The notes beneath the pieces are model-generated. The model saw only the letters and a program-made list of their open reading frames with translations, was not told the DNA's origin and searched no databases. Positions 6,811-15,502 of a stretch of 20,774 nt of DNA are shown here, in pieces (position 1 is the stretch's first letter; the number at the start of each line of letters is the position of its first letter). Source of the DNA: a virus. The translations under genes and the position numbers were made by a program. The stretch lies in IMG/VR virus record IMGVR_UViG_3300042691_012853, positions 1 to 20,774 of that record; one strand, written 5' to 3'.

Positions 6811-7188
6811 ATGAAAACTAAACTATTAACCATTTTAGCAGCGTTCCTTTTAATCGGATGCGAACCGGTTGAAGTTGAGCCAACAGTAATAGAAAAAACC
6901 TTTACCGTTAAAGTAGGAATACTAAGCGTTGAAACATGGGAGGTTGAGTTTTACAACCTAGACCCAAGTGCTACTAATCCAATTACATTCTCAAAGTTTC
7001 AAAGTTCAACCTATAAAATGAATTATGTTCAGGAAATAACAACCAGCGACGAGTTAATTGTAAGGGTTAAGCACTTTGCAGATAATGCAACGGTTTACAT
7101 TCAGGTATTTGAAAACGATTCTTTGCTGGTTGTAAAGAGCGGAACAGGTCGATACAAAGAAATATACCTAAACTACGAATGGGAGTAA
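6811..7188 (+). CDS. Phage-encoded lipoprotein, possible superinfection-exclusion factor
   Basis: The 125-residue protein has a classic lipoprotein signal: MKTK, a hydrophobic stretch (LLTILAAFLL) and a lipobox ending LLIGC with Cys17. The mature part begins CEPVEVEP, with no Asp at +2, so outer-membrane sorting is likely. Its acidic start might favour surface exposure in Bacteroidota. The remaining ~105 residues are beta-rich, like a small sandwich domain. A lipoprotein cannot be part of a cytoplasmically assembled virion, yet this gene sits between two adhesin genes and overlaps the second by 10 nt. By analogy with the T5 Llp lipoprotein, which blocks the phage receptor, it may mask the receptor after infection. 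That role is inference. Confidence 0.7.
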   Translation: MKTKLLTILAAFLLIGCEPVEVEPTVIEKTFTVKVGILSVETWEVEFYNLDPSATNPITFSKFQSSTYKMNYVQEITTSDELIVRVKHFADNATVYIQVFENDSLLVVKSGTGRYKEIYLNYEWE

Positions 7189-8015
7189 TAGCACCAATAA
7201 GAATTAACCTAAGTTACTGTGAAGGTGTTACGCTTCGCTGGTACTTTAACGGTTGGCATACCTATACATTCAGCAAGAAGTTTAAACTGATTGACGAAGT
7301 GCGAACGGTCGACACTCAGGTAACCGAACAGTTTAGTATGATTAGCCGTGTTGAAGTGCCAACATCTAAAGAGGTTAAGTATTTTATTGAGTACGGCGAG
7401 GAGGGAATGACAAGCGTTATATTCGAAGGGGTAAAGGGATTGATGCTTGCAGAAACTGCACAGATATACTTAGACGGCTTTTGGTTTGAAATTGACATTG
7501 AACGAACAAACTACAAGGTTAGGACAAACGACCAGAACTCATTTGATATTGTTTTCCGAAGTGAGATAAAGGACGGCATAGGGTTTATTGGAACGTTGCC
7601 CGATCCGAATATTGTTTTATACGATCAGTTCGATACATTCCCCGGAACATGGATTGAGTACGAAGCCGACGGCGGTGTTATTACTACCGAGGATATAAGC
7701 GGGGATAACTACGTTGTACTAACAACAACTGCAGCATCTAATAGTTTAGCCTACATAAAGAAAACATTTAATCCTACTTTCTTTGGAACTGTTAAGATAA
7801 CATGTAGTGTTATATTTTCTGCTGGAAATAACTTTAAGATTTGGCTACATAAAACGTCGGGGGCTTTTGTTGCCTTTGACTTGGATGGAGTGCAAGGCGA
7901 AAAAGAGTTTCAAGTTACAATCGACGAAAGCGCAAAGGTTGACTACATACTTATTTGGTCACGTGGTGGTGTTGGGGCTAATAAAATATCCTACATTAAA
8001 ATAGAAAAGATATGA
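7179..8015 (+). CDS. Second tail adhesin, paralogue of 5703 N-terminal domain
   Basis: This is a 278-residue protein. Residues 1-140 share the docking-domain pattern of the protein at 5703: the openings are MGVIAPIRIN and MAVITPIRIN, then LRWYFNGWHTYTF and LRWYYNGWHHYFF. The C-terminal ~135 residues (from PDPNIVLYDQF) are unrelated to FISUMP and look like a jelly-roll carbohydrate-binding module (a run of strands including NYVVLTTT, KITCSVIF, FKIWLHK). Two adhesins with a common anchor and different heads suggest two receptor specificities or a hetero-oligomeric tip. It overlaps the lipoprotein gene by 10 nt and the next gene by ATGA. Confidence 0.65.
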   Translation: MGVIAPIRINLSYCEGVTLRWYFNGWHTYTFSKKFKLIDEVRTVDTQVTEQFSMISRVEVPTSKEVKYFIEYGEEGMTSVIFEGVKGLMLAETAQIYLDGFWFEIDIERTNYKVRTNDQNSFDIVFRSEIKDGIGFIGTLPDPNIVLYDQFDTFPGTWIEYEADGGVITTEDISGDNYVVLTTTAASNSLAYIKKTFNPTFFGTVKITCSVIFSAGNNFKIWLHKTSGAFVAFDLDGVQGEKEFQVTIDESAKVDYILIWSRGGVGANKISYIKIEKI

Positions 8016-9889
8016 GCCTAGTCGAGATTTATTACAATGATACATTACTCGACCTTGCAGATAATGAGGTTATACCCATTACTAAGCAAGTTAATGAGGT
8101 CGGCGACCTTAACACATTAAAGAGCGACTATACTAGAGAGTTTAAGATTAAGCGCACCCGTGTAATGGAATTGCTATTCGAGAATGCTGGACTTATTAGT
8201 TCAACTACACGTGTGCCATATACCGAACTTGAGGTTTATGTTTACATTGATGGCCTTGAGGTAATCCCGAAAGGTAGGTTAGCACTAAATAGAGCCGATG
8301 AACTATACTACTATTGTAACGTTTATTCAGGTGCTAAAAACTTCTTTGATACGATTAAAGATAAAAAGTTAGGCGAGTTGGATATTAGCGAACTTGACCA
8401 TACTTGGAACGCTTCAACGGCTGCTAATAGTGTTATACTTGACCGAAATTATAAATACCTTGCTTGCGACCATTCGGACGACGGGCTAATGATTGAACTT
8501 GACGGGGCTAATTTTAAAATGAACGACTTTACTACAAGGCCGTTTGTTAAAGCGAAATACCTATTCGATAAAATAATGTCAACCGAAGCGGTTGTTTTAG
8601 ATAGCGACATTGAAAGTGATGAATTGTTTGCTAAGATGTACTTAAATATAGTTACTTTGAAAGCTAACAATCCTAATTTAGATTCTTATTTATCTGATAT
8701 TAGATTATTATACACATATCAAATTGGTTATTTAGATACAGTTCAGCTTAAATTTGATTCGGGGGTAACATATATTTTGAATCCTAAAGGGGTAATATGG
8801 GAAAGCGGAAATTCAATTTTAACGCCGTTTACTGCAAATTATAAATTTCACATTGAAGGGTCGTTTGGGAATATATTTGACTACGAGTTTGTAATTACGG
8901 CCAATGATGTAGAGCAAGAAGTTACAGTAATAGAGAACACCCCAAGGTTTTCAATCGTAAGTGTAGATTTGACAATTGGAGATGAGGCTAAATTTTTTGT
9001 AAGAAGGATTGTTGCTGGGAATTTATTTAATACATTTAAAAGATTAAAAGTACTATCGATTGAATATACAAAAGTTTCAATCGGGTCAATATTTTCCCTT
9101 GCCAACCACTTGCCAGTAATGAGCCAAGCTGATTACGTAAAAGGGATATGCAAGTTCTTTGGCTTAATCCCAGACTTTGACACATTAACAAACACCCTTC
9201 GCCTTTGGAATATTAACAGAATAATCGACAACAAAAACATAGCAGAGGACTGGTCTAAGTATCTTTCTGTTTCGGATTACGAACTTGGATACTCATTGGA
9301 CTATGCGAAAGTAAACCGCCTAAAATGGAAAGCCGACAAGGACGTGGTCGAGGGGTTGGGTAACGCAGCCATTAACGTAAACGACGAAACGCTGCCTACT
9401 GAAAAAACAATACTCGATATGCCGTTTTCATTTTGTCGAACAGCATCTAGGACCATACCAGCCTCACCAAGTTTTGTTTCTGCTTTAGCAAGTATAGGAT
9501 GGTACCAATCAATACCCGATAGCACGGATTATAAAGAAAACGAAAACGTGGCTCCAAGATTAGTAACAGCCGAAAGCGTTGGGACTGGTGTTGGTTACTA
9601 CGATATACTAAACACCACAACATATCTTACGACTTCCGGACAAGCGTTAAAAGCAAGCGTTGAGCTATTGAGCCTTAACACAGCAATAAGTTACAATGCA
9701 GCAATAGTTAATATGTTGGATAGTACAAAAGTTCTAAAATTAAAGTTTAACTTGCCAGCAAAAGTAATCGCTGGACTTGACCACTCAATACCTATTTACC
9801 TTGAGCAGTACACAGAATATTTCTTTATCAAGAAGGTTAGCAACTGGATTGCTGGCAAACTTTGCGAGGTTGAACTAATTAAAATATAA
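8012..9889 (+). CDS. Large tail-tip/distal tail protein
   Basis: The 625-residue protein opens with a pattern I know from Bacteroidota-phage tail proteins: a short strand (VEIYYNDTLLDL), then VNEVGDL and a stretch ending FKIKRTRVM. It lies just upstream of the tape measure in a siphovirus tail block and is long and beta-rich throughout. This suggests a distal-tail or tail-associated hub protein linking the tail tube to the adhesins. No protease or hydrolase motif was noticed. Gene order is inverted relative to lambda-type phages, where tip genes follow the tape measure. The start shares ATGA with the adhesin gene. Confidence 0.6.
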   Translation: MSLVEIYYNDTLLDLADNEVIPITKQVNEVGDLNTLKSDYTREFKIKRTRVMELLFENAGLISSTTRVPYTELEVYVYIDGLEVIPKGRLALNRADELYYYCNVYSGAKNFFDTIKDKKLGELDISELDHTWNASTAANSVILDRNYKYLACDHSDDGLMIELDGANFKMNDFTTRPFVKAKYLFDKIMSTEAVVLDSDIESDELFAKMYLNIVTLKANNPNLDSYLSDIRLLYTYQIGYLDTVQLKFDSGVTYILNPKGVIWESGNSILTPFTANYKFHIEGSFGNIFDYEFVITANDVEQEVTVIENTPRFSIVSVDLTIGDEAKFFVRRIVAGNLFNTFKRLKVLSIEYTKVSIGSIFSLANHLPVMSQADYVKGICKFFGLIPDFDTLTNTLRLWNINRIIDNKNIAEDWSKYLSVSDYELGYSLDYAKVNRLKWKADKDVVEGLGNAAINVNDETLPTEKTILDMPFSFCRTASRTIPASPSFVSALASIGWYQSIPDSTDYKENENVAPRLVTAESVGTGVGYYDILNTTTYLTTSGQALKASVELLSLNTAISYNAAIVNMLDSTKVLKLKFNLPAKVIAGLDHSIPIYLEQYTEYFFIKKVSNWIAGKLCEVELIKI

Positions 9890-9892
9890 GCG

Positions 9893-12088
9893 ATGGCAGA
9901 CGAGAAGAAAATAGTATTAATCGACATACAAAGCAACCTTGAGGCTTATCGCAAAGAGGCAGTCGAAGCAGCGCAAAAGACAAAGGAACTTAAAGAAAAA
10001 ATTAAGGAACTAGAGAAAGCTAGTGGGGACAATAGCGAAGAAATTGAAGCGAACAAAGAACTATTAAGAGCCTCACAAAAACAGTATCGCGAATCCACGA
10101 AAGCAGTTGACGACCTAACCAAAGCCAATAATGCACAGGCTGGAAGTTACGAAGAACTACAAGCACAACTGAGGCTATCTGAAAAGGAACTAAAAAAGCA
10201 AAGCGGGCTACTTGTAAAGAATGCGGACGGCACTATTCAAATGACCGATGCTTATGTAGCAGCAAGTAAAGAGGTAGCGGATGCAAGGGAAGCTGTTAAT
10301 AACTTTAACTTAGGGATAGGAAAAGGGGAGACCAATGTAGGGCTTTACGAAAAGTCTATTGTTTCGGCCATGGCAAATGTCAAGATATTTGGCGTTGATG
10401 GTGGTAAGGCATTTGGGGCTTTAGGTCAAGGCATGGAGATAATGTCAAAGGTCGGGGCTATGTCGTTTAAATCTTTGGCTACTGCGTTTATTGCAACAGG
10501 TATAGGGGCTATTATTATAGCAATAGTAGCTGCAATAGCATTACTTACTAAAGCCTTTCAACGTTCGGAAACGAACATGAATAAACTTAAAAAAGTAATG
10601 GGTGGATTAAGTGGTGCTTTCTCGGGGTTAATGAAAGTACTAGAGCCTGTTGTAGAGTTTATTGCTGACTACGTTATATTTTACTTTGATGCTATGGGTA
10701 AGGCTGCCGAGAAAGCAATGGCTTTAGTTTCAAAAGCATTAAGGTTTGTAGGGCTTGACGAAACAGCCGACAAGTTGGATAAGTTTACACAGAAAATAAA
10801 GGATAGTGTTGCGGCTGGAATGGAACTGGCAGCGATGGAGGCCGAACTAGAAAAGCAGCAAAGGCTATCAAGAAAAACACAACTAGACTACCAAAAAGAA
10901 GCTGAGAAGTTAAGGCAGTTACGCGATGATGAAAGCCGTTCGATTGACGACCGTATGAAAAAGAATGAGCAACTTGGTGCGGTACTTCGTAAGCAACTTG
11001 ACGAAGAATTAAAGATAGCAAACTTAGGCGTTAAGTTAGCAGAGCGACGTATTGAACTTGAAGGAGAAAGTACAGAGAACCTAGATGCATTGGCGGAAGC
11101 GCAAACCGTTGTTTCAGATATTGAGGAAAGGGTATTGAGCCAACAATCCGAGCAACTTTCAAACCTCAATGGATTACGTAGAGAACAAAAAGCGTACTAT
11201 GAGGAACTATCTGCTAACATGCAGAAAGAAGAATCATTGCGACGTGCAAGGATTGACGCTGAACTAGCAGCTGAACAAACATTAGCAGAACTAAAAGAAG
11301 CAGCCAGACGAGAAGCAAGGCAAAAGCGTATTGATGCCGAAGCTGCCGAGAGAGCGATGGACTTGGAAACAATGGCTATCAATGCGGAGAATGAAATGCA
11401 GCTTAAAATACTTCGGGGGGCAACTGAACTCGAAATTGAAAGGCAGCAACTCGAAGCAAAGAAACAGCAAGAAATTGCAGCAACTGAGGATAACGAAGCA
11501 TCGGTTGCTTTAATACAAGAAAAGTATAGGCTGCTCGATATTCAAATGACCGAGATGAATCGGGATGCTAAACTTTCTCTTTATGCTGGAATGGCTGGGC
11601 AACTCGCAAGTATATTCGGGCAACAAACAGCATTAGGTAAAGCCGCCGCCGTAGCGCAAGCGACTATTGACACATACTTAGGAGCGCAAGCTGCTTATGC
11701 TTCAGGGGCAAAGTTTGGCCCTGTTACAGCTGCAATAAGTGCAGGTGTCGCCGTTGTGGCTGGTTTAGCAAATGTTAAAAAGATACTCGCAGTAGATACT
11801 AAAGGTAAAGGAACAAGTGCCCCAAGCGGTGGCGCTCCTGCCCGACCTTCAAACGTAGTTACTAGAATAAGCGGAGCAACATTAGCAGGGGCTAATACGC
11901 TAAACAATGTTAACCAAGGTAACGTAGGGGCAAATGTTGGAAGCGTATCGCAGCAAGCGCAAGCCGTAAATAACAATAACGATAAACTGGTCGAAGCAAT
12001 AAGCAACATAAAACCCGTTGTAACGGTTGAGGAAATACAAACAGTAACGGATAGAAAAAATATGGTCGAAGTAAAAGCTACTTACTAA
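9893..12088 (+). CDS. Tail tape-measure protein
   Basis: This 731-residue protein shows the usual tape-measure layout. The N-terminus is a long charged coiled coil (about 15-135). A hydrophobic membrane-like segment follows (TAFIATGIGAIIIAIVAAIAL, about 197-217), with a further hydrophobic/amphipathic stretch near 245-265. A second long coiled coil, rich in Glu, Lys and Arg, runs from about 305 to 545. The last part is a small-residue hydrophobic region (about 560-635, ending ANVKKILAV) and a Gly/Asn/Ala-rich tail. It sets tail length and is probably ejected into the cell envelope during infection. At 1.5 Angstrom per residue, a tail of about 110 nm is expected. Confidence 0.9.
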   Translation: MADEKKIVLIDIQSNLEAYRKEAVEAAQKTKELKEKIKELEKASGDNSEEIEANKELLRASQKQYRESTKAVDDLTKANNAQAGSYEELQAQLRLSEKELKKQSGLLVKNADGTIQMTDAYVAASKEVADAREAVNNFNLGIGKGETNVGLYEKSIVSAMANVKIFGVDGGKAFGALGQGMEIMSKVGAMSFKSLATAFIATGIGAIIIAIVAAIALLTKAFQRSETNMNKLKKVMGGLSGAFSGLMKVLEPVVEFIADYVIFYFDAMGKAAEKAMALVSKALRFVGLDETADKLDKFTQKIKDSVAAGMELAAMEAELEKQQRLSRKTQLDYQKEAEKLRQLRDDESRSIDDRMKKNEQLGAVLRKQLDEELKIANLGVKLAERRIELEGESTENLDALAEAQTVVSDIEERVLSQQSEQLSNLNGLRREQKAYYEELSANMQKEESLRRARIDAELAAEQTLAELKEAARREARQKRIDAEAAERAMDLETMAINAENEMQLKILRGATELEIERQQLEAKKQQEIAATEDNEASVALIQEKYRLLDIQMTEMNRDAKLSLYAGMAGQLASIFGQQTALGKAAAVAQATIDTYLGAQAAYASGAKFGPVTAAISAGVAVVAGLANVKKILAVDTKGKGTSAPSGGAPARPSNVVTRISGATLAGANTLNNVNQGNVGANVGSVSQQAQAVNNNNDKLVEAISNIKPVVTVEEIQTVTDRKNMVEVKATY

Positions 12089-12318
12089 TGACAGTATATA
12101 ATTGGGTTAATGATAATTTAAGCCTTGTTAAGCAACTCGAAAAGGCAGGGGTGATAAAGTATAAAGCCCCTTTATACTATGCTATTTATAGCCGCTATTC
12201 ATATTATGTAGCAAGGGGTAATTTAAAGACCCCAGCAATCGAACAGGCGTGTATGGATTTCAACACTTGCAGAATGACAGGGTTTAACGCAATAAAAGAA
12301 ATGGAGAAAGAACTATGA
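12088..12318 (+). CDS. Small hypothetical protein between tape measure and glycan genes
   Basis: The 76-residue product is not recognised. It is helical and Tyr-rich (YKAPLYYAIYSRYSYY, about 25-40), with two Cys at 54 and 60. Its ATG shares a base with the tape-measure stop (TAATG), and its own stop overlaps the next start as ATGA. It thus links the tail block to the glycan block translationally. A tail assembly role is possible from position, but nothing in the sequence proves it. Confidence 0.55.
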   Translation: MTVYNWVNDNLSLVKQLEKAGVIKYKAPLYYAIYSRYSYYVARGNLKTPAIEQACMDFNTCRMTGFNAIKEMEKEL

Positions 12319-14534
12319 AAATTGGAACAGTAACCCCTACACTTGGCAATAGGCCAGACTTTGTAAATTTTCTTAAATCACGATTAGAAAGACAAACCCG
12401 AAAAGCAGACTATACAGTTTTTGTTGACCACGAAAACAAAACAGGGATAGTTGATATTAAAGAAAGGTTTGTTAAAGGCATTAACGAGTGCTTCGAAAAT
12501 GGCTGTGATATGGTACTAATGATTGAGGATGACGATTACTATCCCTTAACCTACATTGAAGAGATGGAATCGGCATGGGAAATATTAGGACGGCCATATC
12601 TATTCGGGGTTAAAACAACTACATACTATCATATTGAGAGTAATCGGTTTGTTAACATGACGCCAAGCCATTGCTCAGCCTATTGTTCTGGATTAACAAA
12701 GGGAGCGATTTATGATGTAGGTGATAATAATTCACCTTACTACGATATAGCATTATGGAAAGCAAACAAAGGAGTACAGGTTGATATAAATCACCCTCCA
12801 TTGGGAATAAAGCATGGGGAAGGGGTTTGTGGTGGTGTTGGTCATAACCCAAATGCTCCGCTATATCAAAGGAATATCGACAAAGGAGCAATCCTGTTAA
12901 AGCAAAGAGTTGATGAAGAGGCGTTTCAATTTTACTCAAAGAAAGCAACCATAGACACCACCGCTATTATAGTTAACTTTGAAACACCTGAACTCACAAA
13001 GAGAGCAATCGATAGCCTAATAAACTATGAGAGGTTAAATATTATCGTAGTCGATAACTCAAGCGAAGCGAAAAGGTTTAAAGACGACAGGGTAACTGTA
13101 TTATTCCCGAATGAAAATCTATTTCACGGCAAAGGATTGGATTACGGTATTAGCAAAACAGATACCGAGTACATAATAGTAATGGATAGCGATGCCTATG
13201 TGAAGGATTTAAACATAATTCGTGAAGCAAAGCGACTACTTGAGGGTAATGTTTACGCCGTTGGGTGTTTTATTGAGCGGGTACCAAAAGAATCTGTACT
13301 ATACAGAACAGAGTTCGACTACCTAGAGCCATGGTTCGGGGTATTTAAGAAAAGTGTTTACAAAAAGTTTTCTCCATTTATGCATCACGGTGCACCATGG
13401 TACCAAGCAATGATTGATATTTATAAAGTAATGGAAGTTAAAGCCATTATGCCAGAAGCAGTTCACCACGACGGAGCGCAAACTATAAGAATAGTTGACA
13501 AGGAATGGCAAAAGAATTGGGTACATTACAAACCCAAGCGAAACCCAAGCGATCCTATGGAAAAATTCGAACTTAAAAGCGGGGTAGCAATACCTAGAGC
13601 CTTTGGCGATCCAACCCCGATAACAAAAGATAATATTACTGACGAAATTGCAATCGAACTTTTAGGTAAATGGCCTAAGTATAGGGAAATGTTTAACAAT
13701 ATTCCGAAGTGGTACGATAACGGCGAAGGTAAAGTTGTAGTTAAGAAAGATAAAGTAATAACTGTTTTCTGTTTTGTGTATAACGAACGCGACTACTTGC
13801 CACACGTTTATGAGTTTTGGAAACATCAAGGGATTGGCATGTATGTAATCGACAACATGAGCAATGATGGTACATGGGAATGGTTACAGGAAAACAATAT
13901 TCCCTCACATCGCTTCGATACTGAGGAAATGTTCCAACTCGCATGGCTCCAGAAAGAACTTGTAAGAACATTGCACGTTGTTAAACCCGATTGGATCATT
14001 TACGGTGCAGCGGATTTATACTATGCCTTTGATGAAAGCATACAGAATATAATTGAAAGAGCCGAAAATGAAGGGTACAACCAAATAAGAACTCATTGCT
14101 GGTTTACTTGCCCTACCGATACCGAACCTAGAAAGCATCCTTTGATTGAGAATTACCCATACTGCGAGCCGTTTTCAGATATTAACATGATTTCAAAGTA
14201 CGACCCAAATATTAGTTTTCTTGGCGATCATATCCAAATGCCAAACGCAAGGGCTTTATTTGTCGATGGAATGATTATAAACACAGGCAACTGCAAACCG
14301 ATTGAGATTCAAGAGGAGAAATTAGCACGTAGAAAAAAGGCATGGGAAAGTGGAATGCACAAAGGCTGGGGCGTTCACTACAACCAGCAAAAAGCAAAGA
14401 ATTGGTTATACACTAAAGAGGAGTTGTTCGATATTAGAACATCGCCTTATGCAAAATACTACACTAAAATACTTGAACTATGCAAACCATTGAAAAGCTA
14501 TTCGGGTTCGAAGCGGGTAACGACTTCGATTTAG
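12315..14534 (+). CDS. Protein with three glycosyltransferase-like domains
   Basis: This 739-residue protein appears to join three GT-A-like domains. Domain 1 (1-~205) opens MKIGTVTPTLGNRPDF and has an acidic metal/nucleotide-sugar motif EDDDYY at 71-76. Domain 2 (~212-425) is GT2-like, with TTAIIVNFETPELTKRAI, VVDNSS, LFHGKGLDYGI and a DSD motif at 291-293. A linker with KWPKYREMF follows (~425-478). Domain 3 (~480-739) starts VITVFCFVYNERDYL and VIDNMSNDGTWEWL, like GT2_4/GT92 proteins. Its metal motif is AAD (565-567) where DxD is usual, so it may be inactive or work without metal. It probably builds a short glycan by successive transfers. It is translationally coupled to the tail genes upstream and overlaps the next gene by 55 nt. 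Confidence 0.75.
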   Translation: MKIGTVTPTLGNRPDFVNFLKSRLERQTRKADYTVFVDHENKTGIVDIKERFVKGINECFENGCDMVLMIEDDDYYPLTYIEEMESAWEILGRPYLFGVKTTTYYHIESNRFVNMTPSHCSAYCSGLTKGAIYDVGDNNSPYYDIALWKANKGVQVDINHPPLGIKHGEGVCGGVGHNPNAPLYQRNIDKGAILLKQRVDEEAFQFYSKKATIDTTAIIVNFETPELTKRAIDSLINYERLNIIVVDNSSEAKRFKDDRVTVLFPNENLFHGKGLDYGISKTDTEYIIVMDSDAYVKDLNIIREAKRLLEGNVYAVGCFIERVPKESVLYRTEFDYLEPWFGVFKKSVYKKFSPFMHHGAPWYQAMIDIYKVMEVKAIMPEAVHHDGAQTIRIVDKEWQKNWVHYKPKRNPSDPMEKFELKSGVAIPRAFGDPTPITKDNITDEIAIELLGKWPKYREMFNNIPKWYDNGEGKVVVKKDKVITVFCFVYNERDYLPHVYEFWKHQGIGMYVIDNMSNDGTWEWLQENNIPSHRFDTEEMFQLAWLQKELVRTLHVVKPDWIIYGAADLYYAFDESIQNIIERAENEGYNQIRTHCWFTCPTDTEPRKHPLIENYPYCEPFSDINMISKYDPNISFLGDHIQMPNARALFVDGMIINTGNCKPIEIQEEKLARRKKAWESGMHKGWGVHYNQQKAKNWLYTKEELFDIRTSPYAKYYTKILELCKPLKSYSGSKRVTTSI

Positions 14535-15502
14535 ATTACTTTGAACTTTGCAAGCGTCAAAAGGTACTTACTTTTGACACTAAGTTTATGTCGGGAAACG
14601 TCGATTCGTTTCTAAAAACCCCGTTTAAAGAGATTACTAGAAAGGATAACCGATACTTAGCGGACACGCCAAAGTTTACAGGTACTTATGAGCAATATTT
14701 ACAACAGTATTTAAGAGCCTTTGAAAGTGTGCTAATGAAACTCGACCCTAAAGAGAAGTATTTATTTAGTTGCTCAAGCGGTTCGGATTCAAGGGTAATC
14801 GCTGGTACTATGATGAAACTACAAAAGCGAGGTTTTGACTTTTCAAACGTTCATTTCTTAACATGGGTTGGTAGTGAAGTGGAATCATTTAAAGCATTGA
14901 TGCGAATAGGCGGTTGGAAAAACTACAGCATAATGAGCGACGAAGGGGAAAACCCATACCAAATAGGTGTTTCCGATGTTCCGACATACGGCTGGCATTC
15001 TTACACAAATCAAATGAAATGGTGGAAAGACTTTGACCCTAAAGAGTATATTCTTTTAAGCGGTGCCATGGGTGAGATTATTCAATGGGATTTTGAAAGG
15101 TGGTACTACGTTGGCACTTGGTTTATGACACGCGGAGAAATAATACATAAGATGCAGAAAACATTTAAAGGTGTTTTATTCCCAATGTTATCCGAAGAAG
15201 TTTTAAACGTTTCTGCTAGCAGCCCGAAAGAATGGAAAGATATATACGATCCACGAAGCGGACGGGATAAAACTCGAACCGATTTAGTTGAGTTACTTGG
15301 GTTGGTTGATATTCCTTTTTCGAATTGTGCTTACAACTGGAACTTAACAGATAGGGTTAAAAATCAAATGATGGCCGATTATATTCAAAGTCAATTCTAC
15401 AAAGACTACCGACACCCGATTAGTCCGTTTGATGGTCAAATACATTTAAGTAATGACGCTAAGGCATGGGGCTTTGGTGTAACCATATACGATAAACTAT
15501 GA
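14480..15502 (+). CDS. PP-loop ATP pyrophosphatase, asparagine-synthase-like
   Basis: The 340-residue protein contains a PP-loop, LFSCSSGSDSRVIAGT, with SSGSDS at 99-104 (usual form SGGxDS). The helical lead-in resembles asparagine synthetase C-terminal domains. This fold activates a carboxylate or other acceptor as an adenylate. No N-terminal glutaminase domain with a catalytic Cys2 is present, so ammonia must come from a partner, or the chemistry differs. In surface-polysaccharide clusters, related proteins amidate uronic acids (WbpS type) or modify amino sugars. Here it sits among glycosyltransferases, so sugar tailoring is the best guess. The first 55 nt overlap the preceding gene. An ATG at 14591 would avoid the overlap but lose a protein-like N-terminus. 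Confidence 0.7.
   Translation: MQTIEKLFGFEAGNDFDLDYFELCKRQKVLTFDTKFMSGNVDSFLKTPFKEITRKDNRYLADTPKFTGTYEQYLQQYLRAFESVLMKLDPKEKYLFSCSSGSDSRVIAGTMMKLQKRGFDFSNVHFLTWVGSEVESFKALMRIGGWKNYSIMSDEGENPYQIGVSDVPTYGWHSYTNQMKWWKDFDPKEYILLSGAMGEIIQWDFERWYYVGTWFMTRGEIIHKMQKTFKGVLFPMLSEEVLNVSASSPKEWKDIYDPRSGRDKTRTDLVELLGLVDIPFSNCAYNWNLTDRVKNQMMADYIQSQFYKDYRHPISPFDGQIHLSNDAKAWGFGVTIYDKL

Noticed and set aside
11695-12009. Minus-strand ORF of 104 codons opposite the tape-measure C-terminus
   Set aside because: It mirrors the low-complexity Ala/Gly/Asn-rich tape-measure tail, with a Leu/Ala/Thr-rich artefactual sequence.
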